A stretch of DNA of 64,000 nucleotides from Aphelocoma coerulescens (Eukaryota > Chordata > Aves > Passeriformes > Corvidae), in the NCBI RefSeq assembly GCF_041296385.1, contig NW_027184084.1:1302001-1366000 (forward strand). The letters are read 5' to 3'. Position 1 is the stretch's first letter. Each line of letters opens with the position of its first letter. A program made the position numbers and the translations under genes. Shown here one piece after another: positions 13,399 through 28,542 of this stretch. The notes under the pieces were generated by a model. The model was not told where the DNA came from. It ran no database searches and worked only from the letters and a program-made list of their open reading frames with translations.

Positions 13399-14420
13399 AT
13401 GCATACTTGACTTTCTAAAAACTAAGATGAAAAACTCACAGAGAAATATCTACATCCATCTATGGTGCTAAATTTATGTTACACCTTACATCTGAAAACA
13501 AAAACTATCTTTAAAGTATTTTAGCTTAGAAATGCACAGAACCTACTCCAAGTGAAAGAAAATACTGCATAAGCCCGATAATATAATGGTTTTTAAATAA
13601 TCTTTAAAACTGTTTTCTGAAGGGATACTTGCCTTTAATTTGGGAAAATATCCTGCTATGTGCAGTGGAATATTTTTTGAATCAGGTCTGTAGAATCATG
13701 CCCATAGATGGTTGATTGTGTCCTGGAGCACCAGCTGTTTGCTGACCTTGTTCAAATTTGATCATTCCTTTCTTATTCTTCTCTGAAAGGTACTTAGACT
13801 TTGTCTGTAAGTATAGCGTAAATTTTCAGGAATTCATCAAGACAATAAGTTTTGTTGTACAGAACAGAATGGCAATCTATTTTGCTTGAAGTGTGGTATG
13901 TTTCATAGTCTGATAGACGCAAACCTACCTGAAAGAAAAGTAGATTTTCCTGCAAAATGTGAGCTAAAATATGTTGAGAAATAAGACGAAAGTTTAGCAA
14001 TTAGTAGTGCTTGCAGATTTAATATGTAGAAGCACCTGGTGATATAAAATGTCTGCTAACCAAAATCAGCTGCTTCCTGTTTTTTTTTATTTTTCCCAGC
14101 AGTCTTTGAGTCTTTGCCCTTGATTTCTTGGTAGGAAGTCTGAGCAGCCATGCTGCAAGCAACTCTATGGTAATGCCTAATAGTATAGCAGGTGACTTTA
14201 GTCTGTCCATTTAAATGACTTCGCCTGTGCATTCTGTTTTGAAAACAGTCAGCTCCTCAGTTAACCCAAACTGGGAGTTTGCTTGTCTCAGACCTGCTGA
14301 ACATCATATTTTAATGGAGTTAGAAGGAAGATTTAAGAAGACTTATAGGGATTCTTCACAAGAATATTATATGGATGTCTGATAAATGTGGGGTTTGTTT
14401 GGTTTGAGGGTTTTTTTGTT
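13399..14420 (+). other. KCNN2 intron 2, no feature seen
   Basis: AT-rich intron sequence without recognisable coding or repeat content. Confidence 0.55.
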
Positions 14421-14940
14421 CCTTTCCTTTCCTTTCCTTTCCTTTCCTTTCCTTTCCTTTCCTTTCCTTTCCTTTCCTTTCCTTTCCTTTCCTTTCCTTT
14501 CCTTTCCTTTCCTTTCCTTTCCTTTCCTTTCCTTTCCTTTCCTTTCCTTTCCTTTCCTTTCCTTTCCTTTCCTTTCCTTCCCTTCCCTTCCCTTCCCTTC
14601 CCTTCCCTTCCCTTCCCTTCCCTTCCCTTCCCTTCCCTTCCCTTCCCTTCCCTTCCCTTCCCTTCCCTTCCCTTCCCTTCCCTTCCCTTCCCTTCCCTTC
14701 CCTTCCCTCCCCTTCCCTTCCCTCCCCTCCCCTCCCCTCCCCTCCCCTCCCCTCCCCTCCCCTCCCCTCCCCTCCCCTCCCCTCCCCTCCCCTCCCCTCC
14801 CCTTCCCCTTCCCCTTCCCCTTCCCTCCCCTTCCCCTTCCCCTTCCCCTTCCCCTTCCCCTTCCCCTTCCCCTTCCCCTTCCCCTTCCCCTTCCCCTTCC
14901 CCTTCCCCTTCCCCTTCCCCTTCCCCTTCCCCTTGCCCTT
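14421..14940. repeat. Compound pyrimidine microsatellite (CCTTT/CCCTT/CCCCT/CCCCTT)
   Basis: Four almost pure blocks follow each other: CCTTT to about 14578, CCCTT to about 14705, CCCCT to about 14800, CCCCTT to about 14935. C content rises stepwise from block to block. The long open frames of Leu/Pro/Ser/Phe across it are artefacts of the repeat. Confidence 0.97.
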
Positions 14941-15230
14941 TGCTTTTTCCCCCCCCTTCCTTTCTTTTTTAGTTTATGAGCAGTAGAGGAACAGGAGCAC
15001 TTTCAGTATATAAGGGGCGAGGTTGGGATGTGTGTCCTCCACCTCCTTTTCAGCACCGCAGACAGCACTGCACGTTGCACATTATCCGGGGCGCCCTTGC
15101 CTGGGCTGGGCCTGGCTCAGAACAACCTGTGCTGCAGGGAAGGCGGCTGCCAGCCTCCCCTGCTTCCCTCCCGTAGTACAGCCAAGTGAGTTCTCCTGCT
15201 GCGTGACGGCACGTGCATAATTTTGAACAT
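14941..15230 (+). promoter_or_regulatory. TATA-like box and short GC-rich segment in intron 2
   Basis: A TATATAAGGGGCG sequence at about 15007-15019 is followed by some 170 bp of GC-rich DNA inside an AT-rich intron. It has the look of a core promoter on the + strand. Alternative KCNN2 promoters are known in mammals, but no link to this site can be shown. Confidence 0.25.
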
Positions 15231-18200
15231 ACTTTTACGCTTGCATTCTAAACCTATTAGCAAAACAGATTCATTTTTATATTCTATGAAACAGCTCTGC
15301 ATTTGTCAGACTAAAGTCTCCAGAATGGCATAGCTGCAGTATTTAGACAAAAATAACTGGCTGCTGTGCAGTTTTGTGAAAAATTGGAAATGTTAAAATG
15401 CTTTCTTCAAATAGGTTTTCAGTGATTACAGTTAATTAGTTATTCTGTATTATTAGCTATTAGTGTTATTAGTATAATAATAAGCACAATTAATGGTTTT
15501 ATTAGTTATTCTGTATTATTAGTTATTAGCATTATTAGTTAGTGTATCAGTTATCCTGTTATTCAGGAGCTATTATATTTATTAAGTGTGACTTAATGTT
15601 AAGATTATAATAACAATCAAATTAATCCAGGTAGTTTCAAATGATGATTCTTAGCCTACATTATCATTCCAAGAAAAGAGGGTAAAAACACAAACAATGC
15701 TTCCTTCACCTCTCCCCTTCTCCCAGGAGAAAAGCCAGATGAACAATAGTAATGATGTTGGAGCCAAGTATGGTGACAGCCCCAAATCTGTGTATTCTCA
15801 TTTTGGTTCATTGTTGTCATGCTTGTAATGTTAAAAACATCACACTTGGGAGATTATGAAATATTCATTACTGACTCTCTAAGCTTGTGTGATTGCTGAT
15901 TCAGTTTGGAAGACTGGTAGGAAAAATGTAACTCAGTGTTATCCCAGCCTAGAACGGGTATTTCTCTGACTACTGTTCCAGTTGAGAAATACACTTTTGA
16001 AGAGGTAGAGGAGGGAAGAGCTAAGAAGATAGTATCATCCTATTATAATAATAATTTACAATGTATAAATTGCCCACTTTATGCATAAACAGTTTGTTAC
16101 TACATGGTTGCCCTGGCTGTGATAGAGTTAATTTCTTCTATATAATTAAAATAGCAGCATACAACATGATTAAAATTGTTGTTTCTAGACAACTTAAGTG
16201 TTCCATATTTCCCTAATGCAATTTGCTGTTAGATTGCTGTTAGGTGGAAATGAAGAGACTTTTTGATAACAGTTCACATGGTACATCTGCATTTTTTTTT
16301 TTTTTACCTTTACTGAGAAAATAGACCTCTCTGTCTCTCTCTTGTACTTCTACAGACACAAATGCTTTTTAAATGTACAAATGTACAATTCCTGAAGTTT
16401 TACTGGCACTTCCTTATATTACTCAAACAATTAAAACCAAAATTCTCCAAGGTTGCTAGTAAGATGTTTTTAATTCCCTTTGTTGGGTCACAGCCTGGTA
16501 TTTCTTGAAAGATGGCTGTCACAGGGTAAGAGGGCTATGTCCACTGGGATACTTTTGCTTTGGTGATGGACTAATTAGGGTACCCCTTCTATTGCCTTTC
16601 TTGAATAATGGTAGCACGTGTTCTTCTGGACTGAATCTGAACCCTTTTCCCCTCTTCCCTTGATACAGATGCTCTCGCTCACACAGAAAAATGAAAATTG
16701 TTGATATTTGGCAGAAATGAATAGAACTCTTCTTTATTTGTGTGTGTGTGTGTGAATTGAGATTTCTAAGCATTTATAAATTGGACTGTTAGTTTATGCT
16801 CAAATAGAACTCCTATGGAAAGTCATGCAGACTTCAAAGTTAAGGTTAAGCCATTGTTGTCACAGCAGAGTTCATTTTTAGAATTCAGTCCATCACCTTC
16901 CAGGTCTCCAGGGAGAAAGGGCCCTCAGTCCCTAGATTGTTCTGAAGTGCTGGGAAAATCATGTGATACTGATGGATTTGGAATGAAACATTTTCAGTCT
17001 TCATTAACGTTATGGAAAATTATCACACATGTGAGCCCAAATATCTTGCTGAAGACTTGAGAGTTTTCTCCTTTTCCCTGTCTCCTGAAAACTTGAAGAA
17101 ATGGAGCAGGCAGTACTAGGAAAAATAAGTGGATGTTGTTTAATACATTTATTGACTGTTTATTGTGCAAATAAATTCCATAATGCATGATTCTAATAAA
17201 CGCTGCTTATGGGGCTTTATTTTATTGCAAAGTTCTTCAGAAAAAATACTGCATTCTGTAAGAAATATGAAGTTAAACTCCCTTACAGTTTCCTATCACA
17301 AGCACTAATGGGTATCCTGCAGGCAAAATTGTTTATATCTATGTAATTCTTTTGCCTTCATTGTGGTGTTGCTTGTTTATCTCATTGTCTTTCTTCTTCT
17401 GTTGACTACCTGCCAAAAGAAACAAAAAGTCTAGCTTGCCTTTGCTTAAGTATGCTGAATCATCAGATAAGACTGCTGCTGCAAAAACAAATGAAGATTA
17501 AGAGCACAGAAAGCAAGTCTGTTGAAAAACAGGTAAAAATCAATAGATAAACTTTGACCGATAATTTTATTCTGATCTAAAACCTGTTGAAAAATACTGG
17601 AAAATGTCTGTTTATTTTAATAGGCTTTGGATCAGGCAACAACAAATCTCATCATGTGCCAGTTTTAGTCCAAGATGCAGTAGCTTAATGTATAGCCTTG
17701 AAAATTACCTTGTACCAGTGAAGCTTAATACACATTCCATACAACAGAAAAGCATGCTGATTATAAGAAAACTAGAGACATCATATCTGTTAAATTATCA
17801 CTTTAGGTGTATTTATTTGCTAAATATTTAACTTTAGTTCCATTCAGTACATTTTTGGATAGATTATATCTGCAGAGCATGTTGACCCAGGAAAAGTTAC
17901 AAGTGCCTACTGTCTCTGAAAAGCAGCACTGTAATGCATAAGACACAGAAGGCAGGATAGACAATCCTTTAACATTGGTCAAGCATCTAATAAACAGTGA
18001 CTGAAAGGATCTGAGGCCTTTTGCATTGAAATTAAATGCAGAAGATGCTTGTTTCCGACAGCCTCCCTTAGGACATAGGAGGAGGTTGTATCTAATGGTC
18101 AGGGCACTGAATGGTTGGCCTGGCAATACCTAGCATTGTCCATTCAAATGCACCCTTGTTCTGAGCATTTTTTAGTGAGGCTGTTAGAAGTTTATCAGGA

Positions 18201-18859
18201 CATCGTGTTCATCTTTCCTTAAAAATACATTCTTAAGTCTAGAGTCACAGGTGTACTCCTTTGGCAGAATGAATACATTAGCTCATTTTATCTAGCTTCA
18301 GATTCAGTATTTCTTCCTTTAACTTCTGTTTCCTCTATTCCCTTGCAAAAATATTGTCAATTTTTCAGTGAATATAACCTTTTAAAACTGTTTCTAGTTT
18401 TCCCAGTAGTAATGAAGCTGATCTTTCCTGAAGAGAGTAAGGCTTCTCCCACATTGGGAGCAGTGGCTGATGGCAGCCATGTTGGGAGATGGCAGTTCTT
18501 CATGCAGTGATCTGTAGAACAAATTAATTTTTGTGATGAATGAAGAAAACAAAATCCTAAATCAAGAACGGTAAGATGATAATTTAAAATTAACAACATA
18601 AAAATACTAAAACGTAGTTAGTTCTCCTCAGTGAATTTTGCTTCCACAAGAATACTGTAGAATTAGAGTAGCTTTATTTCTGAGATACTTGAAATGGGGA
18701 AAAATAGGACAGAGGTTTCTTACAGGATGTATTCTAAAATTACTTCTGTGTAAAGGTACTGATATTTTCTGGGGAGATGTGCTATGTATTTGTAAAGGTG
18801 CAAAGGGAACCTAAGCAATCCATTCAATATTTCTTTGCCAATTTCCCTTTCAGATGTAA
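15231..18859 (+). other. KCNN2 intron 2, mostly unremarkable
   Basis: AT-rich intron. At about 16100-16140 there is a weak match to the start of the LTR family seen at 27959 (CCCTGGCTGTGATAGAGTTAA), perhaps an old fragment. At 17413-17531 an open frame ends in CAG before GTAAAA; see findings. No RNA gene seen. Confidence 0.5.
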
Positions 18860-18864
18860 TAAAG

Positions 18865-19491
18865 TGTCTTGGGGTGACTTTATGATGTGTATCCCCTATC
18901 ACTGCTCTATGCCCAGAAATTAATTTTGTGCCTTTCTGTGCCTTTAAACTGAGACTGAGAGGGGGGAGAGGAAAAAAACCGAGCGAACTTTTCAAAGCAG
19001 TTGTTCAAGGACACACACACCTCTGCTTCTGCAGCAGCGAGAGCGGAGGAAGCACCCTTCTTGCTGTTCAGCCAGCTTTCGGCTCCTTTTCTCTGGAGGG
19101 AGACGGAGAGTTGAACTTTGTTTTCCTGGGACTTCGGTTTTTCCCTTCTTCTCTTCTGGACTGTTTCAACATCAGAACACATCGAGAGAATTTTCCACCA
19201 AGGCCCCGGAGGTGGGCCCACACCGACCCAGCTCCGAGGAGGAGGAGAGAGACCACATCTACCAAAGGACTCTGGAATTTTCCCAGGTTTCTCCCCACAG
19301 CGAGAGGTTTTATTATTCAGCATTATTATCCTTTTCCCGTGTGTTTGTTAAATAAATAGTTTTTATCTCTTTCACTTTCCTCCGAGGAAAATTTCTTTTT
19401 TTTTTTTTTCCCCACCTGGTGAGGGAGGGGTGGTTGTAACCTGCCTTCTATCAGAGGATATTTTTCCTCCAAATTTGTCCAAACCAGCACA
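18865..19491 (+). repeat. Solo LTR, family B, perfect 5 bp duplication
   Basis: Starts TGTCTTGGGGTGAC and ends CCAAACCAGCACA. It is flanked by TAAAG on both sides (18860-18864 and 19492-19496). Further copies are at 61050-61714 (+) and, in longer form, 21165-22571 (-). TTAAATAAATAG near 19347-19358 lies where a poly(A) signal is expected. The 5 bp duplication establishes it as a separate insertion. Confidence 0.92.
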
Positions 19492-19496
19492 TAAAG

Positions 19497-21159
19497 CTAG
19501 CATGGCTAACATCCAGCTACACTCTCAGCAGTGAGAGTGAGCCAGAACAGGCCAGTAGAAGTAGGGAGTAGTGTGGAGTGTCAGAAGATGGAAGTTGGGT
19601 TCTAAACAAGTTGCATTTAAGTTAACTTTGCTAATGGAATGTTTTGTAAAGATTTGCTACAGGCAAATAACCTTCTCTGTCCTTAGATTCCTGGGAACAA
19701 CAGTATGGTTTTAAAACGATGTATGTTTTTCATTCTGTCTCTATCCATCGTATGGAGCAACTACTCTGGATTGCTCTGGGTCACCCAGTCTACTTACTAG
19801 TGAGCATATCTGTTATGTAAAATCATACATTTCCTTTTCTTTTTTATTCTTTCCTTTTTAAATAACAGAATACATAGTATAAAGCAATAAAAATGCTACT
19901 TTAATGCGCTGGTCTCATTTTCCTGTATTGTGTGTTTGTGCAAAGGAAAAGAATAGGGCTCCTACCTAAACTGTTCTTTCTGTATTAATCTTCCTTTACT
20001 TATGCTATAGTCAGAACTTTACTAAGTCATGTTCCTTCTGCATCTGCTTGGAGAACATTTTTGACTGTCAACCCCAGTCACGGGAGCTTTTGGAAACTGT
20101 TGGTGCTGGATGGAAGTTTTCTAAGTGTTGTAACTTAAGGACCTTATCCTCATCGTGGTTTACCCTGCTAGAGGAAGTGAGGTCTGAATATATTATATAA
20201 TAGAATAAGTGTTCAATTAAGATTATTATTTAAATGAATACCTTTAGTGGACACTGACTTTGAAAGAACTCCTTATTCAGTAACTTTAATTCAGTCACTT
20301 ACTGATGGGTCTACTGAGTATCTCAAATGAATATGGTAACCCCGAGTATTAGACTTCTATTTCTGAACCTCTGATTTAAAGTAGGAGATTGCCTTATGAA
20401 ACATCTTTTTAATAATAATGCTTTTCTCAGGAATTTCTTTTACCCTATAGCACAGGAGAAGAAATCTGAATATCTAGGAGCATACTTTTTTTTATTATTA
20501 TTTTTTTATTTTGCTTTTCCCTTGGAGTCTTTGGGTTTCACTTCTTGACACTATCACCTGCATAGAAGGTTATTGGGAAGAAAGAACAAACAGCAGTTTT
20601 AGGAGCATCTCACCCTCTTTGCGTCCCTGAAGCACATACATACAGGGAAAACTACATGAAAAGAAATTTTGTATGTCCCAGCACTTGCTGAGTGTTGTAG
20701 TGGTTCCTTGACAGCACAGGCTGTCAGGGATTAAGCCATTTCACAGTTGTTTAAGACAAATAATAGAGTTGAAAGTCTGGCCTGTAGCATTTAAAAATAT
20801 TGAACAATGGCTCAGAATATCTTTGGAGAGAGAAATCAAAAGACAATACTGTATCTGATTTAGAACAGAAGGAAAATATGGGGAGGCAGAATTTAACCTT
20901 ATGTAAATGTGATCATGCCCTTTGTTATCTCATAGAGTGTTTGGGCTAGTGTTTTCTGAGGGACAGAGGTTAAAAAAGGCATGGACAAACCCAATAAGTG
21001 TGTTGAGTAACACATATATGTTTATTGAAATGGTTGTAGCTATGCTCCTCTCTGCATGTGCCCTGTCATAGTAACTATGATGTATATTATTCAGGTGTAT
21101 TGTAATGTGGAGGTTTTTATGCTGCACATTGGAAAATATGGTACACAAAGACCATAAGT
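19497..21159 (+). other. KCNN2 intron 2, no feature seen
   Basis: AT-rich intron; no coding segment or clear repeat seen. Confidence 0.55.
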
Positions 21160-21164
21160 CTCAG

Positions 21165-22571
21165 TGTCCTGGTTTGAGACAAATTAAGGGAAACGCTCTG
21201 GAAGGAACATCTCCTGCAAAGAAGACAGGTTACAGCTGTGAGGAATGAGACAACTCTTTGTAGAAATTAAAGCAATTTATTAAAACAGAAAAATGGAAAA
21301 ATTGCAAAAACTAACAAAATATAAAAATTTGGGATCCTAGTGGCTCAGGAGGTATGCCCCAGGAGCGCAGGGATTCAGGAACTTTAGGCTTAAGGCAGCT
21401 CTGAACCTCAGGTAGAGAAAAAAAAACTTGCAGTCTAGGCTGGTCAAAAAGAAATCTATTTCTAAAAGCCCCTAAAAAGGGGTAGGTTTCTCCAGCACTG
21501 AACTTAGCAAGCTGGAGAGGAAGGGAGAATGAGGATGGGCGTGTCTTTTCTTACACCTTTATAGCTTTTGCTCCGCCCACAGCCTGCCCACAGCCCACCC
21601 CTTTGGTTTAAGGTGATTGGTGTTTTCCCTTTGACAGATTATCTCTGTCCACCAATGGCTCTTCCTGGTCAGAGGGGTGATATTAGTTGAGATAAGGGTC
21701 AGGTGCTTACAGGGTACGGCTATGGGGGCTGGGCTGTTTGTTGCAACTGGGGTTTTTAAAATCTGCCTTGAAACCAAGGTACAAGTAAAACATAAAAAAA
21801 TACATCCAACACATCTTAAAACACTTGTAAAAGTATACAGTAAACACAGGAGGACCATAAAAACTTGATTAGTGTACCTGGGCTGATGGGTTAATTTTAA
21901 CATTCAATTTAAAAATGTTAAGCTCAAAATTAATTAAAGCACTTAATATGCAAAGACCAAGCACAAATAGGGATTTCATGTATGACAACAGCCACCCCTC
22001 CCCCACCAGGTTCAGAAAGAATTTTCCTCGGAGGAAAATGAAAAAAAAAAAACCTATTTATTTAACAAGTAAAGTGCACGCAGGCACGGGGAAAAAAGAA
22101 TAATGCTAAATAATGAAACCTCTCACTGTGGAGAGAACCTGGGTAGATTTCAGAGTCCTTTGTGGGTGTGGCTTTCTCCTCTCCGGAGCTGGGGTTCGGC
22201 ATGGGCCCCTCCGGGCCAACGGTGTAGGCCTCCCGGATGATGTTCTGGTGTTGCTGAACAGTCCAGAAGAGAAGAAGAAGCCAAAGTCCCAGGAAAACCT
22301 TTTTTTTTTTCCCCTCAGCTTATGAACGAGAAGCTAATTAAAAAAGCAAAGGAATGTCACTCTCTTCCCTGCTGCAGAAGCCGAGCAGCTGGGCAGAAGA
22401 AGCCAGCGAGCTATCTCTTCTTTTTGAACACAGCGCTGAAGGAATTCCACCGCCTTCCCCCCTCTCCCCCCCCTCTCGGGTCTGCCTTAAAGACACAGAG
22501 AGGCACAGGATTCATGTCTGGGCATAGAGCAGATGATAGGGAATACAGTATCATACAGTCACCCCAGGACA
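21165..22571 (-). repeat. Long LTR, family B variant, perfect 5 bp duplication
   Basis: Flanked by CTCAG at 21160-21164 and 22572-22576. The part from about 21985 to 22571 is a reverse copy of family B (compare 18865-19491). About 800 bp between the left terminus (TGTCCTGGTTTGAGAC) and 21985 has no counterpart in the shorter copies. It carries a reverse poly(A)/TATA-type AT-rich block near 21265-21330. The single duplication around the whole shows it entered as one unit, or was later enlarged internally. Confidence 0.85.
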
Positions 22572-22576
22572 CTCAG

Positions 22577-24278
22577 TCACACATCTCTTCCCAAGATGGT
22601 CAGATTTGATGCTATCTTTGAGGGAAGCATTTCAAGCCTACTTAGCCACCAGCACAGATTAACACAAAATTTTTTTTTACATGCACTGACATATACTGCG
22701 TGTATAGCAAGACATCAATAACCATTAAAAACTCATTTTGCATAGACATAACAAATTGAAATAAATATACTATGCAAAAAAATAATTTTTATGATAAAAC
22801 TAAGTACCAGACTTTTACAATCATTCTTTTAAATTGGCATTTTTATAATTAGGGGGATTTGTGTATGTGCATATACATGTATGAATGATAGAATAGTCTA
22901 ACTTCCGCATTTGAACAAAGTAAGAATGTTTCATTTGTGTAGATAGCTATATCCACAAGTTCTTGTGGATCAATTTCTAATGGTCTACTAGATAATTTGG
23001 TCTTAACTCTGGATGTGGGAAGCATTCTGGAAAACATAAGATAACATGGTTTTCATGTAGCTTTGTGAAAAACATTATTCTTTGCCTTCTGTGCTTTGCA
23101 TGCAGAAGGTATTTATCCTTTTAAGGAAAGGCTTGAGATGTCCATCTCCAACCACCATATGATTGAAAATCATTTGTACTTAATACCTTCTTTCTTTCTG
23201 AGGACTACAATGCTGGCTTTAGTTGCATAAGTGATATTTTGAGGACTAGAAGCTATAGAAAAATGTTTGGTAAAAAAAAAAATTGGTAGAACAGCAGCCA
23301 CAGAGGCTGTATTTTGCTAGTCTGTGTCATAGTTTTGTCAGTTCTTTTATACGGGTTAAGCGACTCCAGTATGTAACCATTTAAAATTTGGATGTTTAAA
23401 TTAAACAATTGCCACAATGCCTTTGTGAGTACAGCTGATTCTCCTTCTGTGAGGAATGCTTCAAGGAGTACAGCTGCTGCTACTTTATCATTGTTTATCA
23501 CTTCCTTTTTATTCCTTACAGCAGAGCAGTGATATTGTTTTCACATTTGTTCTTCTACTGGGATTGTAAAGAAACTGGCTGATTTCCTTGTACTTTGCAT
23601 TCACCAACATCCTCAGATAGCCTGCTGGGAATTTCGTTTGATATACTAATGATTTACAAAATTAATTTATCTACTTTTCTTTTAAGTAGCTTCAGGGAGT
23701 CTTTGGTCTAAGTTGTCTTTATGTGCAATCTGTCTACTCTGAATTTGTTTCTCTTTTTCTAATCTGGTGTTATATGAATTTAACACAAGTTGTTATGTAA
23801 ATGTACGAACACATTAATATCTATGATGTGCTATCTATTTTTATATTTATACTGCGTGGTGTTAGAAACATCACGTTTATTTATAGTTCAATATTCATAT
23901 TTTTACATGCCGCATGTTGACAATGCATGATATAATTTCAGATGAAAATAACTTTTTTTAATTTGTCTTATAGAGTGAAGGCTTAGTAAAGGTAGATGGC
24001 AGTTCTGTATTTGAAGAAGCTTTACAGAACATTAATGAAGAACTTAAATTAGATTTCAATGTTAGATTAATAATTAATAAGAAATTTGAAAGCTATGAGC
24101 AGGCATAACATCTTTGACCTTGACTGGAGTATGGCCTTCTGCATAGGCTGCAGGAGTCAATTTTATAGGAAGAGCTTGTTCTCTTTTTATTACTAGCATC
24201 ATTCTCCATTCAAATGGGGAGTACTATCTTAAAATGGTTATTATAACAGAATTGACTGAAAGGAGCTGAGAGGGTGTA

Positions 24279-24317
<39 letters not shown>

Positions 24318-25006
24318 TAAAAATACATGCACATACACCCCCTTTAAATTGTGCTGTTTAGGTGTTATTTCTCTCCTTTATTCATTTTCCCTCCTTGCTT
24401 TCCAAATAGTAAATGTACACAACCAAGCAAGAAGGAACATGCAAATACCACTGCATTTTCCAAATTAAATGTTAACAATTGCATTTAGTAGGTTGCATAA
24501 TTGCAAGCATATAAAATGTATGTGAAATCCTGTACTAATTTCTAACTATTTTCAGTACATCCCAGTTGACTTCTTATCCACAGCCTATTTTGTTCCAGAA
24601 TGTTTGATATTCCTGTATTTCATGGACTGAATTTAGAGACACAGATTTGTATGGAAATTTACTTCATAAATGTGTTTTTGAAATGTTACTGTTTTTTAAA
24701 ATAGGAACACTTGCACTGGATCTGTGTTCCTCTGTGGCTTCTGGTGCTTTCTACCTTCTGTTACCAGTTCCTATTAATCTGTATTCTGGATGCTCTAAGT
24801 ACCTGGACCTCTTTATAGCTGTTTTACCATTTGTGTGATCTGACTGACAGCATTTGCAGGCTAATCACAAGAATCAAATGCACTTAAGCTTCACTGTATT
24901 TTGAAAGTTTGGCCTTTTGTATCAAATAGTACATTTGCTAAGTGCAAACCAACTGTCTTTTGTTAATAAATGAATAGATAGGTTTGCCTTCCTACCAATA
25001 TCACGG
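22577..25006 (+). other. KCNN2 intron 2, no gene; TA dinucleotide repeat at 24281-24312
   Basis: AT-rich intron with a perfect TA repeat of about 32 bp. At 23974-24107 an open frame of about 44 codons follows a pyrimidine tract ending TTATAG; see findings. Confidence 0.5.
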
Positions 25007-25290
25007 TGTCCCGCAGTGGTAGGGAGGAGAAGAGAGATCCAACAGGCAGGAATTGTGCAGCAAGATTGATTTATTTAATTATTTTACAACTCTTTTATAG
25101 ACTTTTTTCTTCATAGTCTAATTGGTCAGAGGAGCAGCCATCCCTTGGGGTGATTGGCTAAAATCTTAAAACATCCGTTGTCAAAATATTTTTCTACTGT
25201 ACTATAAACAAGGCTTTGCAAGGTCGCAGGTGTTCATAGTTTATAGAACTCTACAAATATCTTCCGTGAGAGAGAAAAGTCTCTCACGGG
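25007..25290 (-). repeat. Short LTR-like repeat with a terminal hairpin
   Basis: Starts TGTCCCGCAGTGG. An AT-rich block (GATTTATTTAATTATTTTAC) near 25067 and TTTTATAG resemble a reversed poly(A)/TATA region. The right end includes a perfect 10 bp inverted repeat (25264-25273 with 25280-25289). TCACGG occurs at both ends, but this does not fit a TG...CA terminus exactly, so boundaries are uncertain. Confidence 0.4.
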
Positions 25291-27958
<2,668 letters not shown>

Positions 27959-28542
27959 TGTACTGGTTTTGGCCAGGACAGAGTTAATTTTCTTCCTAGT
28001 AGCTCGTACGGTGCTATGTTTTGGATTTGTGACCAAAATAATGTTGATAGCACACCAATGTTTTAGCTATTGCTAAATAGTGCTTACAAAGCATCAAGAC
28101 CTTCTCTGTTTCTCACTCTGCCCACCCCCAGTGAGTAGGCTGGCAGTGCACAAGAGATTGGGAGGGGACACAGCTGGGACAGCTGACCCCAACTAACCAA
28201 AGGGATAGTCCAGACCATATGACATCATGCTCAGCAATAAAAACTGGGGGAAAGAAGGAGGAAGGGGGGAAGTTTGGAGATATGGCATTTGTCTTCTCAA
28301 GTAACCGTTACACATGACGAAGCCCTATTTTCCTGGAAAAGTAAATGGGAAGTTATGAATTAATTCCTTATGTTGCTTTGGTTGTGCATACAGTTTTTGC
28401 TTTCCCTATTAAACTATCTTTATCTCAACCCATGAATTTTCTTACTTTTACCTCTTCCAATTCTCTTCCCCCTCCCACTGGGGAAGTGAGTGAGCGAGTG
28501 GCTGTGTAGGGCTTAGCTGCCTATCTGGGTTAACCCACAACA
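27959..28542 (+). repeat. LTR, family A, followed by purine-rich tract
   Basis: 584 bp from TGTACTGGTTTTGGCC to AACCCACAACA. The family recurs at 53799-54389 (+), 43506-43925 plus 52147-52277 (-), 59693-60214 (-) and about 62685-63178 (+). Flanking pentamers do not match, which fits a 5' LTR whose partner is missing. The purine-rich sequence begins directly at its 3' edge. Confidence 0.8.

Noticed and set aside
6208..13403. Target duplication around the ERV-L-like provirus
   Set aside because: Flanking pentamers TGTGC and ATGCA do not match, so none is claimed.
14386..14979. Open frames of about 195 codons of Leu/Pro/Ser/Phe
   Set aside because: Pure translation of a pentamer microsatellite; it has no start context or product.
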